From assembly GCA_024811115.1 (NCBI GenBank), contig JAKOGH010000021.1, forward strand, positions 1 through 13,035: 13,035 bases of DNA. Reading direction: 5' to 3'. Of this stretch, positions 9,474 to 13,035 are shown one piece after another. The notes below the pieces were generated by a model. The model ran no database searches. It was not told the DNA's origin and saw only the letters and a list, made by a program, of their open reading frames with translations. The DNA is from Terana coerulea (taxonomy: Eukaryota; Basidiomycota; Agaricomycetes; Polyporales; Phanerochaetaceae). Position numbers and translations under genes: made by a program. Numbering within the stretch: position 1 is the stretch's first letter; each line of letters begins with the position of its first letter.

Positions 9474-9993
9474 AGGAAGTAGAGTGGGGAACGATGAAGT
9501 AAATGAGGTTTATGGATTGAATTCAGTACTTGCTACGCTGGGACATACAAATTCTGCGCGGATCTGAATCTCGGGATTGACCGAGACCGGAAGTTCAATT
9601 CGCTCTGCCGTGAGCATGCCGTGCAATCCACGTGGTTTCCAAAAAGGCATTACTGAGACTCCCTGCCAGGGCGCTTCGAATTGGAACAGACTAAGAGCGC
9701 CCCTTCGGATTCTCCTCAACGACGACGACGGCCTCTGCGGCCTGTGTCCCACATTTCCGTGCCCAACTCCTTTCGTTCTCTGTACTTCTGCTTTCCTTGC
9801 TCTCGCTTTGCTTTCTCGCCGCTGGCCGGGCCACTCTCTTCGGTCGCCCTGCCACATAACGGAAGCAGTCGCACAGCCGTCGGGTCTTGGCTTTCTCTGG
9901 ACTGTACTTGGACGCCGCAGTGCTGATATATAGGTCTGGGATCCCCGTGTGCCTCTTTCAAGTCTCTCTGCATCTGCCTCTCGAACGACGGCC
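9470..9993. promoter_or_regulatory. Divergent promoter region between helicase and ADAM genes
   Basis: This 524-nt stretch separates two start codons that point away from each other, so it should carry both promoters. The right half is pyrimidine-rich toward the ADAM start (for example 9952-9985), as is common near fungal transcription starts. A small inverted repeat (tctcgg, then ccgaga) is at about 9569-9586. Open reading frames exist on both strands here, but they lack family resemblance. Confidence 0.55.
9927..9932 (+). promoter_or_regulatory. Candidate TATA box of the ADAM gene
   Basis: TATATA lies 62 nt before the start codon of the ADAM gene and is followed by a pyrimidine-rich stretch. 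The ADAM ATG has a good context (gccATGa, G at -3). The string tatataggtctg resembles the one in the DUF6589 upstream palindrome. Confidence 0.45.
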
Positions 9994-12900
9994 ATGACTC
10001 GGATAGCGTGGTCGCTGTGGTTGCTTGTCATTGGCGTGGGGTGTGTAATTGGTAAGTAATGCTGCTTGAGTTATACTTCGTTCACTTCAGAATAGACTGT
10101 CGCGGAGTAGAGCTCAGGCATTCGTAAAGCCCATCTATAAGTCCTCGACGCGGGTGCAATCTTTACGGGTGTCTGATCTCACAAGAGCATCACGAATCGT
10201 TCTGTACAACTCTCATGCACGGCTTGATAACACTGACTTCCTTCTCGCGCAGCTTCCAGTGCACCTCCACGCCCCCTAAAGCGCATATCCCATCCCACAA
10301 CTCATGCACTCGAGATCCTGCCGAGACGACCTTCGGCATCGGGGTCCTACACCAAGCGTAGCCTACCGCTCAACTCCCCCTATTAGAACATACAGATACG
10401 TTCCGCCTAATCCTCAGCGCATTCGACGAAACTTTTCACCTGCACCTTCGGCCGAACGAGCATCTCGTACACCCCGCCGCGCGCATCACCTTCCACCACA
10501 CCGCTCCAGATGGCAGCAAGTCGTCGCACACAGAGCCGCTTCTGCCAGAGAGTGTTAGGGCATATTGGGGCGAGGTCGTCCGCCCGGAGGCGTCGCAGGG
10601 TCGGTTGCGTGAAGACGCGGCTGGCGTGCACCCACGCCCAGCAGGCAGCCACCATGAGCTTGGGTGGGCTCGCATCACGGTATACGACCAGGGCGATGTC
10701 GCAGCCGGACGGTCGCCAAGCTTCGAAGGTGCTTTCTCCGTCAAGGGAGACGTCCACCACGTCATGACCGCCGATAACTACGTGCGCAATAAGCACGCCT
10801 TGGATCCACACATCGTCGTCGAGGCACACCCCGACGCCGGCTTGGTCATCTTTAGAGACTCGGACGTCATGACGGCTCACGAATACGACGGGCGGCCACC
10901 CGCGAGGACATGCGCTCACGAGCAGATGGACTGGAATGTCAACCCGCTGGTCAATCCTGCGTTGCGTCGCCCGCCACCCCCGCCCACGTCCCCCTGGTTC
11001 GACCCTCTCGGCATGCTGTACGAGAACTTCGGCGGCAATCACACGCTGAGAAAACGGGACGATGTCGCCGGAGGCGATATGGGCTCCAAGTAAGCCACCT
11101 TCGTAACAGATTATACGCGTGTACTAATGCTCGGACAGCTTCGAAGACTCTATTGGCTCATCCACCGGTTGTCCTACGACGCAAAAGTTGTCTACATGGG
11201 CGTCGCCGCCGACTGTGTTTATACCAGTTCGTATGGGTCGACTCAGAACGCTACACAGCAGATTATCACAAATTTCAACACTGCAAGCGCGCTCTACAAA
11301 TCTACTTTCAATGTGTCGCTTGGAATTGTTGAGTTGCAAGTGCACGACCCTACGTTCGTCTTTCCATTTCTTTCACAAGCAAGTCTCATGCGTGCTGACC
11401 ACTGCGATAGATGCCCTACCACAGCCGACCCGTCCACGCCATGGAACATTGCTTGTCAGAACAATGTCACCCTGAATGACCGTCTCTCGCTGTTCTCTGC
11501 CTGGAGGGGCCAAAAGGGCAACGATGGAGCGGGACTCTGGCATTTGATGAGCGGATGCCCTACTGGCACAGAAGTCGGCATTGCCTGGCTTGCAACCCTG
11601 TTCGTGTCTCAATTGGTGAAGCTTGGTGTCCACTAACTATGGTAACAGATGCCAGCAGACTGCTACAGGAGACACAGGGTCAGTTGTCTCTGGCACAGCA
11701 GTCTCGACCTCCGGTAGAGTTGAATGGCAAGTTGTGGCACATGAGATTGGCCACAATTTTGGTGCTATAGTAAGCTCTCATATCGCCTTTGGTTGATAGG
11801 AAACTGATTAAATCTTGCAGCATGACGTGAGCAATTACCTGAGTATGTATTGTGATGCACATAGCTGACCACCAGACGCTAGTGCGCTGACGGATGCAAC
11901 TCGAATGGAATCAACAATCCCGTCTGCTGCCCACTGACCAAGGACAGCTGCAGTGCCAACTCGCAGTTCATCATGAGCCCCGTGGCTGACCAAGGCGAAC
12001 AGAAGTTCTCGCCTTGCAGTCTCGGCAACATCTGTGAGTCTTGTCTACCTATTCCTCCCATGCACACCTATCTCATGTTCATCTAGGTTCTTTGATGTTG
12101 GGCAACACGGGCGGGATGACGAACACTACCTGCCTCATCGATGCCTCAGCAGCCAAACCATTTCTCTGGGCATGTGCGGCAACGGTATCGTCGAACAAGG
12201 AGAGGAGTGCGATCCCGGCCAGGGCGTCAACTCAACCTGCTGCGATGCCACGACCTGCAAGCTGAAGTCGGGCGCCGTCTGCGACCCCGCGAGCAGCTCG
12301 TGTTGCACCGACCAGTGCTCGTTCGCGCCCTCGTCACAAGTGTGCCGGCCCGCGAAGGATGCGAGCTGCGACCAAGCGGAGATGTGCACGGGCACGTCGG
12401 CGACTTGCCCGGACGATGTCTTCTCACGCAACGGCCAAAGCTGTGGTTCCGACGGATTGGCCTGTGCGAGCGGTATTTGTACCTCGCTTGCCAGTAAGTA
12501 GATGCCTATGTGCTGCTGGCGTTCAAAAACTCACGCGCGAAATCAGAGCAATGCCAGACCGTGGGCGCCTCCATGAACCTGCAGAAAGCATGCCCCAGTC
12601 ACAACGATAAGAGCTGTCAGGTGTCGTGTCAAGACCCAAGTCAATCGAACCAGTGTATAGTTCTGCAGTCTCCCCTGGTTGACGGCTCACCGTGTGGTAC
12701 GTACAGCAGCGGCGATTTATTCCAGAATATTGACACCGTCCTCAGGTTATGGTGGAACATGTGAGCAAGGGACCTGTCATGCTGGCAGTGCTCTTGACAC
12801 TGCGAAAGTATGCGCCGTTTCTTCTCAAAACGCGGATGATTACTAATGAACCCAACAGGCATGGTACACGCAAAACCTGCAGATATCTATCCCGGTCACC

Positions 12901-13035
12901 GTTGTTGTTGGCGTTATTGCTCTGGCCCTCATATGGTTCATTATCTCATGTACGTTTATTGCGTCCTGAATGCCAAGCTTGGAAGCTAACGCGCCTCTCA
13001 GCCTGCATCCGCTGCCATCGTCGAAGCAGCGTCGC
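9994..13035 (+). CDS. ADAM-family membrane metalloprotease (12 exons visible, 3' partial, three frame breaks)
   Basis: Exons: 9994-10051, 10253-11089, 11139-11353, 11411-11599, 11649-11769, 11821-11826, 11883-12033, 12087-12493, 12547-12696, 12746-12807, 12859-12949, 13002 onward. Signal peptide 1-20 (hydrophobic core WSLWLLVIGVG, likely cut after VIA). The prodomain runs to about 288, with a possible cysteine-switch Cys at 240 and a Kex2-type site LRKR/DD at 287-288. The reprolysin-type zinc site HEIGHNFGAIHD is at 465-476, with Glu466 as catalytic base. From about 556 a Cys-rich disintegrin domain (CGNGIVEQGEECDPG...) follows, then an EGF-like CGYGGTCEQGTC, and one membrane helix (about 742-763) before a Cys/Arg-rich cytoplasmic start. 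This is the layout of fungal type I membrane ADAMs that cleave proteins outside the cell or in the secretory route. One base is missing at 10376-10380 (CCCCC), 11183-11186 (AAAA) and about 12155-12157 (AAA); correcting these closes every exon phase. Confidence 0.9.
11821..11826 (+). other. 6-nt microexon (catgac) of the ADAM gene encoding His-Asp
   Basis: The upstream exon ends with HEIGHNFGAI at 11769, followed by GTAAGC. The next intron ends ttgcag at 11820, and catgac is followed at once by GTGAGC, starting an intron that ends gctag at 11882. All three joins are phase 0. Without these six bases the protein would lose the third zinc-ligand His and the Asp of the reprolysin motif; with them the sequence continues HDCADGC, as expected for fungal ADAMs. 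Confidence 0.85.

Noticed and set aside
9510..10031. Overlapping reading frames on both strands between the helicase and ADAM genes
   Set aside because: The plus-strand frame from 9577 starts at TTG, the minus-strand one crosses the ADAM signal-peptide exon, and neither resembles a protein family.

Overview
The window looks like genomic DNA from a basidiomycete fungus, most likely an Agaricomycete (possibly a polypore). The coding regions are cut by many 48-61 nt introns with GT...AG ends and CTNAY-type branch sites. The gene families (a fungal ADAM protease, a DUF6589 protein, a RecQ-like helicase with a fungal C-terminus, and a basidiomycete Cyc8/Ssn6 tail) all fit that group. I recognised families by eye and ran no database search.

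Layout: (1) 1-1570, + strand: GC-rich, disordered 3' end of a gene most like the corepressor Cyc8/Ssn6. (2) 1571-3450: about 1.9 kb with no gene I can support. (3) 3451-3504: a two-tier palindrome. (4) 3696-6802, + strand: four-exon gene for a DUF6589 protein of about 979 aa. (5) 6821-9469, - strand: RecQ-like helicase of about 808 aa. It is tail to tail with the DUF6589 gene, with 18 nt between the two stop codons. (6) 9470-9993: 524 nt divergent promoter region. (7) 9994-13035, + strand: the first 12 exons of a membrane-anchored ADAM metalloprotease. It runs off the window, and a 6-nt microexon supplies the last zinc-ligand histidine.

The two outer genes look like ordinary conserved genes. 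The DUF6589-helicase pair between them looks like an accessory module, and it is the best candidate here for an undescribed system: a DNA-unwinding enzyme packed against a large protein of unknown function. The DUF6589 protein carries Asp-Asn, Gly-Asp-Gly and Glu-x-Trp-His motifs that could, as speculation, form a nuclease or transposase-type active site.

Every gene contains single-base frame breaks, 11 in total. Nine look like one missing base, most in or beside short homopolymers. I saw no nonsense substitutions and no broken splice sites, and correcting the breaks gives models whose exon phases all close. The simplest reading is uncorrected consensus errors in the assembly, not pseudogenes. 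Any automatic annotation of this window would split these genes into fragments.
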